Source: Channa striata (taxonomy: Eukaryota > Chordata > Actinopteri > Anabantiformes > Channidae). From it: a stretch of 64,000 nucleotides of DNA. The DNA is taken from the NCBI GenBank assembly GCA_033026295.1, contig CM065171.1:4543957-4607956 (forward strand), in the 5' to 3' direction. Both the position numbers and the translations under genes were made by a program. The notes below the pieces were generated by a model. The model ran no database searches. It was not told where the DNA came from and saw nothing but the letters and a program-made list of their open reading frames with translations. Shown here in pieces: positions 23,922-37,849 of this stretch (its first letter is position 1; every line of letters begins with the position of its first letter).

Positions 23922-26900
23922 TTAATTCCTCTCCATGGCCTTTAGCATATGTTGCCTTGTAGATCCGGTGCTGCTGCTGCCCAGAGTGGAGCCCCCAGGC
24001 CGTTTCCGCATCCATTCCAGCATGTAGAACCGCAGCATCAGGAGGAATCCTGGGGGAGCACAGACAAATTAACTGCATTAGAAGATGTGAAATAATCTGG
24101 CTTCACTAGCTGTTAAAAGAAGTGGTTCATCTTACACTAAAATGCTTGACTTTAAACTAACTTTGTTGATAAAGGAGATTTTTCCTCCTTCTGATGACAT
24201 GTTTTAGACTTTAGCTAATGGTTAGCTTCAGTTTTGAGGAACACTAATATGAGAGTGTTCCTTAAAATTTAATTAGATTTAACACTGATTTTGCTTTATT
24301 TAATACAGTACCTATTTTTTTTTCACAGAGCTGATACTTAATTTCTACTGTGAAATTCAGTTTGAGTGACAAAAAAAGTCATATTCACTTGGGACCTTCT
24401 ATTATGGATTCTGCACAGAAAAGGTTAGTTTTTCAAAATAGGAAATAGACTTTTTTTTTATAAATCCCTATGATATATGGAGAAGACAGAACTTCTTAAT
24501 AAACTCTAATTATATCTGTGAATACTAGTTTACATGTTTGGAATAATGCTCCTGTACAAATATGAAACTCTAATGCAATACCTGTGGACACAGCCCTAAT
24601 CACAAGGTACCTACTAGCTATATTAGATTGTTTTCCCTCAGACTAGATATGTGTAGCAACAACAGGGCTAATAAGTTGACTTTTTGGACCTGAATCAAAA
24701 ACAAGCTGCATGTGACAGGAAGTAGCTTTCCGTCTGATAGGCACCAGTAACAGAAATGTTGCTATTGTCTCATTCCCACACTGATACAATGGCTCCACTG
24801 GCTCAAAATATTCAGTCACCGATCTCTGAGCCAAGACTGTAAATACCCCTGTCTGAAGACTGACCATACATAGATAACATTCTGTGAAAGTGGCAACAAT
24901 CTTGAAAATCCTTACACAAATACAGTAGCTTCTTAAGAATTATTTAAACCGTTTTTTTTTCCACTTTGCACCAGTATTACGGTCTAGGTGACAAAAATTG
25001 AGTCCAGTTGTGCACTTAAATGCACATATCTGCAATCCTGTGGTATGGTTTGTGTGTATGCATTTCAACTAGTCACAGACCTTGAAAGGAATTGAGGATG
25101 CAGAAGAGGAAGAGAACAAAGTCAGAGAGGGGTCCAAAGTTCAGAAGGCTCAGACCCCAAGTTGTTCCAAAGAGGCAGCTGAGGCCCCAGATGCTGAGAA
25201 AAGACACGCTGTTTTTCCTCCATTCTTCTCTGTTTTTGATTTCTCTGTAGACCATGAAGAGCATCACAATGCCCGAGAGCACCAAGACGACTACAATCGG
25301 CATGTTGGTGAAATAATGAGCCAGCAAGGCTTCATAATTGTTTTTCATCCAGCACCTGGAAACACCAAATACAAATATAGGAAAAACTAATTAATTCACA
25401 GTATCATTAGAACATTTTTTCTTCCTAAAACAAGTGTTTTTTTGCTGCCAAAATATGGAGTGTGTGATTTTAATTGTTTTGGATTTATAGACTATTGAGG
25501 AATCACTGCATATGTTTGTCCACTGCATCTTAGTCTAATAATGTTGCTTACATCTGGTAAGGGCTGGAGACGTCATTGCTCTCCACCACCTCTCTTGTTC
25601 CATAAATATTACCCAATGCAGCCAGGGTGATAACGGGAACAGTCGGGAGACCTTGAAAACAATATTTCAAAAGGAAACAGTAATTTAATGTTCATTTTAA
25701 TATGCTACAAAGTACATTTGTAGAAATATTACTTCCTAAACTCACCAAAACCAACCAGGAACCATATGTAGGTCTTTGGGGAAGGGCTGAAAACTCTGTT
25801 GACCAACCAGAAAGTGTGAAAAACTTCTATGCCCATCCAGGAGAAGGAGCTGAGCAGGGCATAGTGGAGGCCTGCCCCCACCAAGGTGCACACACTTTCG
25901 TTTACTGTGTTTGCCAGGACCCCAGTGAGGAAGAAGAGTAAATTGAGGAAGGCAAGAGACACAGCCAAGCCCAGGTGGATGGGTCGAGATTGCTCTTTAG
26001 ATCGCCTGCAAGAAGGGAAACAGAATGCAAATGAGTAGGTGCTTAATTGTGAAACGAAGGTGCTTTTTTTTTCAACCGCATAAGAGCTCATAGCCACTAC
26101 CTCTTCCTGTAGAGGAAAATGATGAGAGCGATGCAGCTGATGAAAGACACAGCACAGCCCAGAGACGTAATGACAGTCAGTGCCAGGAGGTGGCGCACTG
26201 GTCGAGGCTCCAGTTGCTGTGTAATGTGGCACAGATCAGTGAGCAGACCAACTGATATTAATGTGAGCCAGTACACATGTTGATGTTGACTTTATAATTT
26301 TAGTAATCTTTAGGACCTACTGTACATTATATTAATCTCTATGTTTTGTGTGTTGCATAAAAGCGGGATTGTATCTCACCACTAGCACAGCGAAGTAAGT
26401 CAGATGGTTACAGAGGCACTCGGTATATGTGAGTTCTTCCTGCTTAGTTTTACATCCATGGTCCGTCCAGTTGACCATCAATGGATCTGCACAAACACAA
26501 CATTCATCTCTGAGAGTTACAGTGAATAAACAATAAAATACAGATATTCTGTTTGTTGAATGTATATTGTTTATAAGCTTAGCTCCAAAAGGTTCGGACC
26601 TTTCTTGGTGTCCCATGAAACACATTTCCTTGGATGCATTTTCTGAGATAAAGATAACGGAGAGAAAGAGAGAGGTATGATCTGTAACAATTTCCCAATT
26701 ACATATAAGTTTCAGTTTTTTTAAAAGTAACCGCTTTATTCTCTGACTCAGGAGTGACTGAAAAACTTCAACTGAAGTGCATTCATTACTTAAGTCTAAT
26801 AAAAAATCTAGAGTACTGCATGTCTGAACCTTACCACAAGTGATTAAGGTCACAATGGAAAAACAATACAGATGAGGTATGACGTAAAACGCTGAGTTTA

Positions 26901-29900
26901 TGTGTGCGTGCAGACTGCAGACAAGACAAGAAGCAGCAGACAACCCTAAAGACACAAACAGCACAATTCGTTTTCACAAGATGTGGGGAAACAAAAAAAC
27001 AACTATCAAGTGGTTTATGTGTGTTCTCTGTACTGTTGAGGCTGCAGGGAGGCGTCACAGAGGTGAAAAGGTGCATCTGCAGCTAACCCACATTTCAGAA
27101 GATAATGTGATAACTTGCATGGACTCGGCATCAGCTACGTTTCACGTTTAGTTAACAAAGAACTCTAACCGTGCTCTGTGAACCGTCGTCAAACTATAAC
27201 GTAGATGTGGATGTAGTTAATTGACAAAAATTATTCAGTTCACTCTTAAAGTATCAACATGCAGAATTTTGAATTATAGAAAATCTAACAGAAAGAAAGA
27301 TTATTTACATCCATCCATCAATTATCTGTAACTGCTTCTACTGTTTAGGGTCACGGGGGGCTGGAAGCCTTTCCCAGCTGTCACTGGGCAAGGGGCAGGA
27401 CAGACCCTGGACAGGTTGACAGTCTACCTCACGGGCAACACAGAAAGGGATGCATAGACAAACAACCATTCACAACTACGTTCATGCCTACGCTACCTAA
27501 CATGCACGTCTTCGGCCTGTGGGAGGAAACCAGAGTACCCAGAGGAAACCCATGCCAGAACACAGAGAACATGAAAACTCAACACAGAAACCGTTTCAAT
27601 TTGACTACAGATTTAGAAAATGAAAAATGCACAGTGATCCAGCTGATATATGCACGGGGCAACAGTAAGAGCACACAAACTTACAGGTATGGCATCATGG
27701 TGAAAGGCGATCCGGATTGGCTCCGACAGATCAGCAATAATCTCATTCTCCACTGTGATGTCCACCACGTCATTGAGAACCCTGACCTTCTTGTAATCCT
27801 CCTAGAAAACAAACCCACATATTTACTCCTCACACAATTCAGCCTACAAACCGAATTTACACACAGGGAGACAAAGGCGTCAGGCTCTTAGTGGTCCTAT
27901 CAGGAGAAACAAAGCATGAAATGTGCCAAGACACTGTGAGGTCCTGATAAAATCTCTTCTCTGTGTTGACTGAGGGTAAACAAAAGCCTCACCTGGAACA
28001 GGGAGATGTTTTTGAAGAAAGTGCAGACCACTTTGCTCGTCTTTTTTTCAGCTTGTTTCAGAGTAGGTGGGAGATGGACAATAACGTTGGATTGTGTAGA
28101 TACACCCATAGTGGCCTGGAAAACAGAATTCAGTATAAACAAAGACATAGCATACCAGGGTTTGGGGCAAGGCCCTTTCATGACAGTGCAGCTGAAGTAC
28201 ACAGAGGAACTGAACTACTATCTATTAACTGACTCCTTAGTATCAGTTCTTTATAACTCCTTAAAAACAGGATGTAGGAACAATGTTGACAAGAATAACA
28301 TGTTCTCACGCTTTTACATTTCCACTTGAATTAATGACCTGTACCACCCTGCTATTCTGCTTGTAACTGTGCATCACAACCTCACAGTGTACACAGCTGT
28401 AATGAGAAGCCTACATCTGCATGTAAATTGCTGGGTATGTGCATAAACCGGCCTATTTTAGGGGAGCCTGGACCCAAAACGTTAGCTTTCGAAACCTCTC
28501 CCCTCCTCCAGTCAGTAGAATGGCATTTTCTTTCGCTTTTATGTGGCTTACCTCTCACCTATTTACTCCGATGAAGCACCACCACCCTCAGCTTCAATGA
28601 ATACTCACTAGCTTGTTTAAACACCTGCTATAAAGTAAGGCCCTGATTAAAAATGGCTGCACACACTCTCAGAAGTGGAATAGCCTACTCACTATTCAAG
28701 ACTTGGTGATTTTAATGAATAACGGCCTAACTTTTGTGCGGAAGACAAGCCAGTAGTTACTAAAAATGCATATACTTTTGCTGTATTATAGCTTCAGTGT
28801 GTGTCAGTGTATGTCACTTTTGAGTATGCAGATAAAACACAACTGGAAAAAAAATGTTCCATCATGCTCCCGGAGCATCTTGGACTATGCTGTTGGTTTT
28901 TGGTTGGTTAGCAAATCCCAACCAAAGAATAGAAGCAATATGGAAATCATGTTACTAATAACTACTGTACTTTAAAGTTTTTCTTGTGTGTTTCTCTTAC
29001 AGGTGCTGTGACAGCGAGGCCACTGAAATCTGCCGTCATCTCCACCTCAGAACTGTGAGCGCAGATAGGCTCAAACCTACACACAAACACACACACACAC
29101 ACATTAACCACCACAACTATGTAAGTTTAAAACTGTGGTTTCAGTTTGTTTTCATATAAAGTAAGGTTATATTTGCAACCACCGTTCTACACCCTAACAT
29201 ACATTATAACTCAACTTTCTGTTTGTAGTGAAATTTTAGAAACTTAGTCAGAAAAAGTTTCACAGTAGCAGCTTTAGCAATTCAGACAGGATGAGGGAAG
29301 ATGCAAACAAAAACACTGAGTTGCAGTATTCAAACACTAAATATGATGCATGAGAAAAAAAGATAAAACTTACTCGTTGGCTGGGTTTGATCCATGTCTG
29401 TCTTGATTACACAATTCAGCTGCAAAAAATAAACATAAAGCATAAAAAACGAGAAGAGTTTTTGAATGCAATTCTTAATAGATTGTGACATGTTAAAACT
29501 GTACCTTTAGATTCTAAAGTACAGTGGTACCATCTTGGACAAATCATACTTATTTTAAACGTAATCTCTCAATCTGTGTGTCAGGATTAAGAGGTTACAT
29601 TTAAAATAAGTATGAATAGTCCAAGATGTACTTTAGTATATTTCACTGAACACATTTCTGCTTGAGCAGAAAATAATAGAGAAAATGTTCATGGATGTAC
29701 TGTAAATAAACATTTATCCTTCCTTACTGCAGTCGATGTGGCGTCCACTAAACTCGTAGCCTGTGTAGGTTTTTTCACTGATGACATCAGTTCGGATCTT
29801 CCCGTGGGCGATGCCGTATTCTGCTTCAGGTTCATTGGGGCCATGAGACAGATCAGTGCAGCAGGAGTCGTGCAGGCTGGATGGCCAGCACAGAGTAAGG

Positions 29901-30919
29901 TTCTTTCCCCCAATCTGTAAAAAACAAACAAAAAAAGACTATCATTAAGGAATATAAGCTACTGTAGTATATAAAATACTGTGTTTTTTTTTTATTGGAA
30001 GTGAACATTACATTTTGGTTTAATACATTCCTCCTCATCCCTCTGATTTACCTGGAGCTTCAACAGGTCCAGTAGTGGCTCCCAAAGGAGACGGAATGCA
30101 GTATTTTTCATCAAATCATGTCCAGATATGTTGAGGGGGATCACATCAGATCGCACACATTGGGACGTGATCTGCCCACCGATGGACAGAGTGGTCTCAT
30201 TAGCTGAGACTGAGATCCCTTTACAGCCTGTGGAGAGGTTGACATTCAGATACAGGTGGCCCTCGCCATGCAGCCAGGTGCCGCCAAAGTCCAAGTATCT
30301 GTCATTTTGACTTGAGCCTGTAGGAGACAAAAGGCATCCATTAGCATAAGGTGGCAGGCACAGTGTCTGTTTCTAGTTTAAGGTTTACAAAATTATTAAG
30401 TACATTTTTAAGCTTACAGTCTAAATCAGCTGCGATTTACATTTTACGCTCCTATTACAAAAACTTGATTTCAACCAGTTCTAGCTCATTACTTTTCTGA
30501 CAGTTCCAAAAGGTTTTAAAACAATCCCACTGTGATTAAAAAATACAGCAAATTAAAGTCAAAGGAAAGATTTGTAGTTAGGAAATAAAATCTTATTATC
30601 CATGTACAAATGATATACAGTGTGGTTAAAATGACAATGTCACATTTTTATAATTAGTAATTTACTTTTTTCCAGGATTTAAATGATACTCTTTTGTTTC
30701 TAGAATGGTCTTTATAATGTTTATGGTGGATCTGATGTGATTTCATACATCCATTCATACGTTTTATTTACCTGTAATGTCACCAGGTGGTTAAAAGAAG
30801 ATGACATAGATTTGTGATTCTGATTGCAAGGATCAGTAGAAACAGACATTCTAAAGTACTTATTAGTGAAGAGAGAAGTTTTAACTTCCAGGGCTGTGTG
30901 AACTGTTTTCAATCTGTCC

Positions 30920-30958
<39 letters not shown>

Positions 30959-31032
30959 GTTATCCTACCTGTGGAGATAAAGATGTTCAAGATGAACAGA
31001 ACTTTGAGACCATCTGTTATTCGGTACTCCAT
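23922..31032 (-). CDS. Adhesion G-protein-coupled receptor, G-subfamily-like, complete (635 aa)
   Basis: Fourteen coding exons on the minus strand: 30969-31032, 30052-30317, 29728-29914, 29374-29419, 29001-29076, 27993-28115, 27685-27801, 26600-26642, 26380-26486, 26101-26216, 25746-26005, 25552-25651, 25081-25355, 23922-24049. They sum to 1908 nt with consistent phases. Residues 1-21 form a signal peptide (LKVLFILNIFIST). A Cys-containing extracellular region with N-glycosylation motifs follows, then a GAIN-like part. The GPS has C300, W303, C319, C331 and C333, with the predicted autocleavage between L336 and T337 (CNHL/T). The seven TM helices follow, with SWMGIE in TM3, CWMKNN before TM5 and FGTTWGL in TM6. 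The tail is Ser/Gly-rich. Exon 8 is only 43 nt and its donor (GTCCGA) departs from consensus after GT. GPR56/97/114-type receptors are the closest match. Confidence 0.92.
27305..27590. repeat. Common teleost dispersed repeat
   Basis: Contains CCATCCATC, GGGGGGCTGGAAGCC, CCCTGGACAGGTTG, ACAACCATTCACA and GTGGGAGGAAACC in the order seen in a widespread fish repeat. It lies in a GPCR intron. Partial copies are at about 53.58-53.77 kb and 63.61-63.72 kb. Confidence 0.65.
29513..29636. repeat. Inverted repeat (hairpin) in a GPCR intron
   Basis: Left arm from CTAAAGTACAG...CATCTTGGAC...TACTTATTTTAAA pairs with a right arm TTTAAAATAAGTA...GTCCAAGATG...TACTTTAG. Arms are about 45-55 nt around a short loop. 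It could be a MITE remnant or a structured RNA. Confidence 0.7.
30923..30958. repeat. (TA)n(TG)n microsatellite
   Basis: Lies in the first coding intron of the second adhesion GPCR, close to its donor at 30963-30968. Confidence 0.9.
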
Positions 31033-32263
31033 TGTTAACACCAGCCACTGGATAACACAGAGAATAAATACAGTTTTTAAAAAATGAGAGAATAATTTAT
31101 TTATGTATTACTACTGAAAGCTGCTGCTGATAAAGTGCAGGACTAAATGATAAATCATGGCATGCATTTGCTAGTTTGCAACGTTAAAAGGCAAAGTGTC
31201 AATGAAACATGAGCATATCTCTTAAATTCTTTTTATGTGTAAACACAAATCCTGTAAGTCTATCTAGAGGCAGCACTGGTTTGACATAATAAAATATTTT
31301 TTTAATGATACTATACTTAACCAGATGCTTGCTTTGTTATCTGTGCTGTCTTACCGATGAGTACAAATTAGTTCTGGCTTAAACTGCACACAAGGACTAT
31401 GCTGTTATCAATGGAAACACTCTTCCTCTTTAACTGCCACAGGCACATATGAAGCCATACACACACACGCACAAACACACTAACAATTCACTCAGTCCAT
31501 CACCCTACAGCAAACCTTTTTTTGTTTTTCTAAGGAAACAGGCACTGGGATAGATACTGACTCTTTCAATATCAATACACAGCAGATATATTAGTATTTA
31601 TAGAAGGGAATATTATCAAGTTCCTTAAAAAAAACACAACTTTGCACCATATTAGAATCATGTGAGTGCTACCAGACAGACGTGTAACCTAACTGCACGT
31701 ATATTTCATTTTCAATTTCCAATGAAGACGCAAAGTCAGACTGATTTCATCACACAGACATGCGAGGCTTACGCAGTTTGCACTGCATGATGAACCAACT
31801 CTCCGCAGGGTCAGGGCACTGACAGACAGATATGCCCGCAGTCACACCTTGCAATATGTGCAGTATGCTAGACAGAGTGGAAAAAAAAATGCACATGTGG
31901 ATTTTGGAGGGGAAACAAGTTGCAGCTGTCCTCAACATCACTACACAGACAGGAACTAGTTGAACCACAGACAAAGCAGAAAGACGGCATAAAAAAAAGA
32001 AAGAAAAAAGCACAGATCAAATGAAGCAGAGAGAAAGACTAATATCAAGCTTCATAGCCTGGGTAGTCAGTTGGCTATTAATAACTAAGCACACTAAAAC
32101 ACGCACCCGATACTCGAGGTGGACCTTTGCCATAGACAACTGCAGTGATGTACAAAAACAGACTGATAAACAAACGCAGGGATGGAAGTATAGCTATTTA
32201 GAGCAATAATTCCAAATGTTATATAACTTTAAAGTTGAATATTGTATGTCAACAACATCATTA

Positions 32264-32386
32264 CTGTCAGCCAGTGTTTTACTTACTTAACCTAATACTA
32301 ACCGTAATACATTTTGTGTATTAAAGTTAGTTCATCTAAATACACAAAATGTATAAAAGTTAAGTAAGTTAAACACAGGCTGACAG
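32264..32386. repeat. Inverted repeat (hairpin), about 122 nt
   Basis: Left arm CTGTCAGCCAGTG...ACTTACTTAAC...ACATTTTGTGTATT pairs with right arm AATACACAAAATGT...GTTAAGTAAGT...CAGGCTGACAG. One bulge of roughly ten bases lies in the left arm. Mobile-element remnant or structured RNA. Confidence 0.75.
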
Positions 32387-33378
32387 TCGGAAAGTCTGAC
32401 ATCAGGCATTTAAACATTTTAAACCAGGCTTGCATTAATATGGTTGTTTTGGTTCTGGGTTCATTTTTTGCATCAGATTAATTCTGGTTCAAACTGCTGG
32501 TGCAGGATTCATATTTGTTAAGGTTCACTCAAGCCAGGCTTTAACAAGCAGCAACCTCTAGGCAGTCTCTCTTTATCCATCATCACCAATGATGTCATTT
32601 TATCTGATACACACATTCATGACTTTCTTTTTAAACGCGCTTTAAATACTCTAGAGACCTGAAAAGGTATAAGTTAACTTCTGATTAACAAACTAATTTG
32701 GGCTGATCTACTTTTTTCTACTTCCCCCTCTCCTCCAGATACAGAGAAGTAGGTAAAATTCTCTAATGAAGGCCAGTTTGTAGTTTTCGCCTGTGCTCAC
32801 ATGTGGTTTTCAACCTACAGTAACTGTACAGTAGTATTTGACACATCACTTTGTCTTTTTTGGTTTGATTAAACAATGCATCTAAATTCTTCTGTTGCAG
32901 TCAGCTTATGCAATATGTCCAACTGAAATGCTGTTTTCCATTAACACATACTCATACCTTATATGGGGCAAATTAACATTGTGCAAAGTAGTTCAAATGT
33001 TCAGTGAAAACTGACATAGACTGGTAAATTTATAGTATAGCCGCAAGGACTTTACTGTACTTTGCTGAAATAGACTTTAAAATTACTTTTACAGTAAACG
33101 TGTACTATTATAAAAATGATAAACTGATTTTACTTCAGATAAAGTGCAGACTTTTTGTCAAACTACAGCCTCTGCCTGCTTTACATAATACTGTGGTTTT
33201 AGCACTTCTCTTTGTAAATAATTAAAATTTGGGGGAAAATGTGTTAAGGTGTGACTAGTTTGTGGTTTTTAATAAGGAACTGACAAAAACATACTCATGG
33301 ACATGGAACTTCTTGTAAGAGAAGGCTAGAGTAAATTAGCATGTACAGCTCAGATATTAAATATATACTCAAAGGTCA

Positions 33379-33550
33379 CTTAATTACACGCTAATGCAAT
33401 TCAATACAGCAGCTCTGACATGAATTTTACTTTGTCTGGTGATAGGTGATAATGCTACTCTCTGTTTATTATTGAGGATATAGTGGGTGGTGGAGTTGTA
33501 CTGTAGTGCATTATATTAAGAAATTGTTCAAATGTTTTGGCCACCAACTG
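33379..33550. repeat. Degenerate MITE-like repeat
   Basis: Internal text (AATTCAATACAGCAGCTCTG, then ATGAATTTTAC) matches the elements at 11.65 kb and 51.99 kb, but the terminal motifs are eroded. Confidence 0.5.
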
Positions 33551-36050
33551 TTATATTGCACTGCAGGACGACTCCACTACCACACAACCAAGTAATTCAG
33601 TTCATGGCTTTCAGTATATCTTATCTTATTGTTGTCAGTGAAACAAATATGACATTGGTTGTTTTCCTAAAGCAAACAATACAATGTTAAACTGCCTAGG
33701 TTCAGTGATAGCAGCACTGCTTAATTTAGACAAAGCAAGGAGTACACAGTCATGTTTTTGGGTGACGTGATGACGCGTAACGCAACAAGGCTCTGACACG
33801 AGTCATTCCACTCGTGATAAATTCACACACAGCATTACTGTGTGACTCACCAGAACACAGTCACTGGGACTCTCTGACTGTAGCGAGTAGATTGATGAAG
33901 CCTTCCACTTATGCTGAGGGGAACAGTGCACCAGTGTCACACTGCACAGACAACTAGCGAACACACAGTTCCCAGCCGCAAATGAACCCCACCTCCAACC
34001 CAAAACCCAACTATGTGATATATGAGGGTCTATCTGGTCACACTTTTAAACCATTAACACTAGTAAGAGCACAAGTTGTGTGTGACTGAGTGCATAAGTG
34101 ACATTTCCTACAGGGGTCAATAACAGAACAATTATTTACTCTTTCTCGGCTCAAACCTTTAAATTTTGCCTCTCATGCACAGCATTTAAACTAGCTGAAT
34201 TGGCATGACATGTAAACTAACTCCCTCTCTACCCCCACACCCTCTCTATTGTCCGTGTGCAGTGCCCAGGCATCAATTCAGCAAAAGAATTTCCCCTTTT
34301 TTTCACTTCCCAGCTCTCATGTCTGTGTTGGTGAGTGACAGCCACTCACCGCAGACTGGTGCGTGAGCCTGTGTGTGTTGGATGCAGATTGGAACACTGT
34401 TCACATGCCGTGGACGACGCGTTTCTCAGCCCACAGTCATTCTGAAACGTATTACTCAACTGCGCTCTTTACAGCTTGACATCAAGACTGACAGCTGCGG
34501 TATATATGTGTTTATGTGCGAGTTCATGCATATCCTCCAGCAACCTAAGGATGTGTGAACGAGATAGGCCCTGAAACCCCTCTGATCTTCCAGACTCTCG
34601 CTATGTTTTTTCCAGTAAAGTTTCCTACGTGTCTTTCTGTGACTGCACCAGTCTGCGGTCTGACTCATTAATGTAAATTAATCGCACTCACAAACTTTCG
34701 CTGAAATAATGGAATAGCTCACCATTTATGCCAAGCGTGAGACAGACATGATGTTAATATTATTAGTGATCCTCCTCAAACTAAAAAGTTGTCATAATAT
34801 GATACCGACAATATAGCTGCACATTAATGTGTTAATATGCCGCTAATGTGAGCAGCCCACACAAGCCTACAAATACAAAAAGAGAAAGGCCAAGCTCATC
34901 TCTGGGATCAGTGTGAGTAAGAGTTAAAGAAGGAGTTCAGTGTGTCTTAAAGCAACAGTCATGTGCCCATAAGAACACTGAAAACATGTGTCCTTTCTGT
35001 AATCTATCTTCCTGTTCATACTGGCCATGAGAACATTGCCTATCAAAGCCCTTCCTATGGATGTGACAGTGGCCACAAGCAGCAATCCTCATTCTTATCA
35101 AACATATATTCAAATGGGAAAGTGCAGTAAAGCTACAGACGTCGTGCTGTCTGAATGTTGAGGGTGTAAATCTCCCCATTAGATTGAGTCCTAAAAAAAC
35201 GTAACAACGAAAAGAACTAAATTGTGTACATTGCCTGTCCACTACTTTCTGGTGACAATTCAACAATGCAAAGCCTCAGGAATGAGAAAATTATTGCTGC
35301 GTGGCCAAACGAGCCGCAAAGACACAATTTAACGAGGATCTGAAATCAACTCCTAACGACTGACTGTACTATTTATGTACATTATATAGGGAGCAGTGAA
35401 TGAGTAATTAGGGAGTCATTTCATACACAGCCTTTGTGAGCATGTTAGCATGCTGACTGCTGCCTCACAGAACCACCAGCATGGCACACGCCTTATAATT
35501 CTGTATGAAGCCGTGGGTGCAAGTTGGCCAAACTGCTTTGTAATAGCTTTCAGTTTTTATTGTGATTTCTATCAAAAAGGCTAGACAGACATTTAAACTA
35601 AAGCTGCTATAACATCTAAATATAATACCCTGTTATTCTTCTTCTCAGTACAGTATAGTACCTTCAAAATACCACTTCCTTCCCTTCTGAAACATTCTAG
35701 AGCACCTGAATGTTTGAAATCTTTGTCAGAGCTTCTTTTGTGTCTGAGTTTCCTCTTGGAATAAATTCAGCGTATCTTAGCTTCATCTCTTTGCATACCC
35801 TGACTTCATCATCTTGCTCTCACATTTACAGCAGACTGAATTTGTAGTTTGTTTTCTGTCTTGCAAGAGTATGAGCCTGCATTTACCTCACTTCTAGGCG
35901 AGCATGGGGGCGAGCGAGCGAGCAAAGAATGCGTATTTCAGGGAACAAAAGCTGCTCTTTGTTGTCAGGCCTTAGAGCTGATCAGACTGCAAGCGTGAAT
36001 GAGGGTCAGAGATCACTGGCTGTTTAAGCCACTGGCTAAAATACGCACTG

Positions 36051-36052
<2 letters not shown>

Positions 36053-36098
<46 letters not shown>
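36053..36098. repeat. (AC)n microsatellite, about 23 units
   Basis: Longest dinucleotide tract in the window, uninterrupted. Confidence 0.97.
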
Positions 36099-36100
<2 letters not shown>

Positions 36101-37849
36101 CTGAATCCCTGTACAACACTCAAAATGGCAACAATGGCAACAACTGAAACAATGGCAACAGTAGGCATGGAAGCTAAAGACCACTTTTTTGATTAGTAAA
36201 TTTTAGTGTGATGTAGGGTTTATAATATTTGTGTTCTCATTCTTTAAGTCTATAATCCCACCTCTTCAGTTAAGCGGAGATTCAAATTTATAATAAATAG
36301 GTACAGTAAAACACAACACAAGTTACGCTAAGCAAACCTTTCAGGCTTTTCATATGCTTTCTTCTAAAGTAACACACTGACTTCATTTATCTTTATCATT
36401 TGTCTTTTACAAAATATGCTGTTATGAGAAGACTGCATAGAGTGCTACAATGTTGAGCACTGCTGCCAGCACAGTTTTAGATAAGACTGGGATTTGTTTT
36501 CCTGAGTCACAATACTGGAAACAACTGGCTTGGCACGGCTGCACTCAATTTACAAGCTCACGGTGTAGCAGGTTAGTACTTGTCTGTGAAAGTGGCAAGT
36601 TATCCTATACCGTGCAGCTTCTGAAAGTAAAACCCAAGGGAACTAATTGTGCAAGTGTTCAAAACATTTATTTTACTTTTCCCACCAGATGAAACAACTA
36701 TTAAAATCACACAGAGCTGTGTCAAAGCAAGGAAAAGCTCTAAAGTGCACTGTACAGAACCATTTTTAGTAGAAGTAAAGACCTAGATGAAATACGGTTG
36801 ATGTGGAATTCTCCTTAGGCTACAATTGTATTACGATCTTGCATTCTTTCTGAAAGCACCATGGTGACCCAGGGTGGGCGTATGTGTGAGTGTGTCCTTT
36901 ATCTGTATCTTGATGTCCTCGGTGAGGAAATTGGAGGAGCAGGTGGAATGCTGCAGATATTTCCTTCGGGGCTGTGAATAAATCAATAAAACAACATACA
37001 CACAGACAAAGGCCAGCATATTATTAGACCTAAACCACCCCCCAGTTTGGCCTTAGGTGTCTGTCGAAAGGTTCAGTCTATCTTCAGGGGCTTTCTTTTC
37101 CTCATTATGAAAAATGAAGTCAGCATAAAAGACAAGGAGTTCCTCCAATGAGTCACACAACACTCAAATTTGCATTTCAAGGCATTTAAGAATTCAGAAA
37201 AGAAAACAATTTGTCATTTGCTCACTTTCAGTTTCAAACATCAAGCACTTCATCACTATGATCTGCATGTGCAAAAAAAACTTGGGGAAATGCCAATTTT
37301 TAGGTGCTTTCACACTTCGTTTTTTTTTACAGAGTGAATTATTTTGATTGTGCATCTAGGCAGAGGCAGGAAACCGCGAATACAGCTGTGAGCAGAGCAA
37401 GGTGGAGCTGTAAAGGAGCATCAGCTTATGATTCTCTCCACGCCAATATGAACCCAGCACCCCCCCAAGAAGGGTGGAGAAAATAATCCCAATGCTTGGC
37501 AACACTCTGCTATTGTGAATAGTTAGGATGCCACTATGATCCCCAAGATATGAAAATAACATATAAAAAAAACTGAAAACAAATTTCAAATAAGTTTGTT
37601 CAATTTTAACAAAACGCACAAACAATAAAGTCCTGCATTAACTGCATGCCTACTGTAATTGAATTCAATATGTAATGGAGTGGTTTTGAAAAAATGGAAA
37701 ATCAATACAGGCTACATGTGTAATTTGAATCACACCAACAGGCAGCATCAAGCTCAGTCTAACATATTAACTTTGAAATAACTCGACTGCGATATATTAA
37801 AGCAATTTTAGGACAGTGCAGAAGCATCGCTAACGGACGTGCTGACGGA

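Larger units (their letters stand above)
31033..37840. other. Upstream/intergenic region, no gene supported
   Basis: May hold a non-coding first exon of the minus-strand GPCR: a minus-strand GTAAGA donor occurs near 31350-31355 and an acceptor lies shortly before the ATG. Otherwise AT-rich with repeats (32264-32386, 33379-33550, 36053-36098). Confidence 0.45.

Noticed and set aside
33803..34003. Minus-strand ORF starting MGWRWGSF
   Set aside because: Looks signal-like at first, but has no downstream exon with matching phase and no domain.
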